Source: a bacterium (GTDB lineage Bacteria; JAHJDO01). Taken from it: a DNA stretch of 6,320 bases. The stretch spans positions 1 through 6,320 of the forward strand of contig DAOVHI010000084.1 in the NCBI GenBank assembly GCA_030671985.1, in the 5' to 3' direction. Made by a program: the position numbers and the translations under genes. This document shows, piece after piece, positions 6,030 through 6,320 of this stretch (position 1 is the stretch's first letter; every line of letters begins with the position of its first letter). The notes under the pieces are model-generated. The model had not been told where the DNA came from, made no database searches, and saw only the letters and a list, made by a program, of their open reading frames with translations.

Positions 6030-6318
6030 GTTCAGGAGGTTCAATCTCTGTGTCTTCATCAGGAAGTTGAGGCGACACTGAACTATTCTGTCCAAAATTA
6101 GTTTGAGTAAATTTATATGAATAGTCAATTGCCGGTTGAATAAATTCGGGTATAGACCTCTCTTTTATGCAAAATAGAACCAATGTAACGGAACACGTTA
6201 ATATTGCAAGAGAGAGTACCATAAGAGTTCCTATAAACCATGATCTTGCCTTCTTATCTAGCTTTTTTTGAGGACCTTTTAGAAACTCGGGAGTTTCTTC
6301 TTTCTGAGACTTTTTTAT
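6022..6318 (-). CDS. Small single-pass membrane protein of unknown function (partial at window edge)
   Basis: I do not recognise this protein. The minus-strand frame is open from the window edge to a TAA at 6022-6024 and shows 98 residues. The first 27 are very basic (KKSQKEETPEFLKGPQKKLD, then KKARSW). They are followed by one hydrophobic segment, FIGTLMVLSLAILTCSVTLV, running on to LFCI, and then about 47 polar residues ending in the acidic, proline-rich PQLPDEDTEIEPPEQD. The positive charges before the segment predict the N-terminus in the cytoplasm and the C-terminal tail outside. There is no signal-peptidase site or lipobox that I can see. A start at the ATG at 6222 (with AGGAA just before it) is possible, but would begin inside the membrane segment and lose the basic anchor, so a start beyond the window is more likely. 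It lies 27 bases before ktrB and is probably co-transcribed with it. Confidence 0.6.
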   Translation of the reverse strand: MKKSQKEETPEFLKGPQKKLDKKARSWFIGTLMVLSLAILTCSVTLVLFCIKERSIPEFIQPAIDYSYKFTQTNFGQNSSVSPQLPDEDTEIEPPEQD

Positions 6319-6320
6319 AT

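Noticed and set aside
1-6320. CRISPR array, tRNA, rRNA or toxin-antitoxin pair
   Set aside because: I saw no regularly spaced direct repeats, no cloverleaf or rRNA-like stretch, and no pair of small overlapping genes of that type. The short unknown gene at the right end is a membrane protein next to ktrB.

Overview
The window (6320 bases, AT-rich, bacterial gene structure with short spacers and Shine-Dalgarno sites) holds two convergent gene sets and a short non-coding stretch with mobile-element debris. Nothing in it fixes the taxon. Compact operons, lone his genes, KtrAB potassium uptake and a RAYT-type transposase fragment beside short hairpin repeats would suit an uncultured anaerobic-type bacterium, for example an Omnitrophota-like lineage, but this is a weak inference.

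Left end, + strand (1-378): the last 41 codons of what looks like a class I SAM-dependent methyltransferase, then a 252-base non-coding stretch. This stretch holds a short dispersed-repeat-like hairpin (160-184), a broken fragment of a REP-associated tyrosine (Y1/HUH) transposase (183-293) containing a perfect 9-bp GC-rich palindrome (260-279), and a good sigma70-type promoter candidate (300-328) for the next operon.

Histidine operon, + strand (379-2080): hisB, hisA and hisI, packed with a 1-base overlap and a 5-base gap. They encode imidazoleglycerol-phosphate dehydratase, the ProFAR (phosphoribosylformimino-AICAR-P) isomerase and phosphoribosyl-AMP cyclohydrolase. HisI and HisA catalyse successive steps and HisB acts after them. 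The two subunits of the intervening enzyme, HisH and HisF, are not here.

Right part, - strand (6320 down to 2077): a single run of five genes in transcription order. They are a small single-pass membrane protein of unknown function (cut by the window edge), ktrB (K+ channel-like subunit), ktrA (its cytosolic RCK gating subunit), folE (GTP cyclohydrolase I) and a nagA-like amidohydrolase. Spacers are 27, 16 and 13 bases, followed by an overlap or near-overlap, so they are probably co-transcribed from a promoter outside the window. The last gene of this run and hisI end on the same four bases (TTAA), so the two operons converge with no space for a terminator between them.

Most of the window is ordinary housekeeping content. 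I found no convincing new system. The points worth a second look are active-site substitutions in the NagA-like protein, a substitution in FolE, the his gene order lacking hisH/hisF, the palindrome directly behind the ktrB start codon, the RAYT and repeat debris, and the unknown small membrane protein leading the ktr operon.
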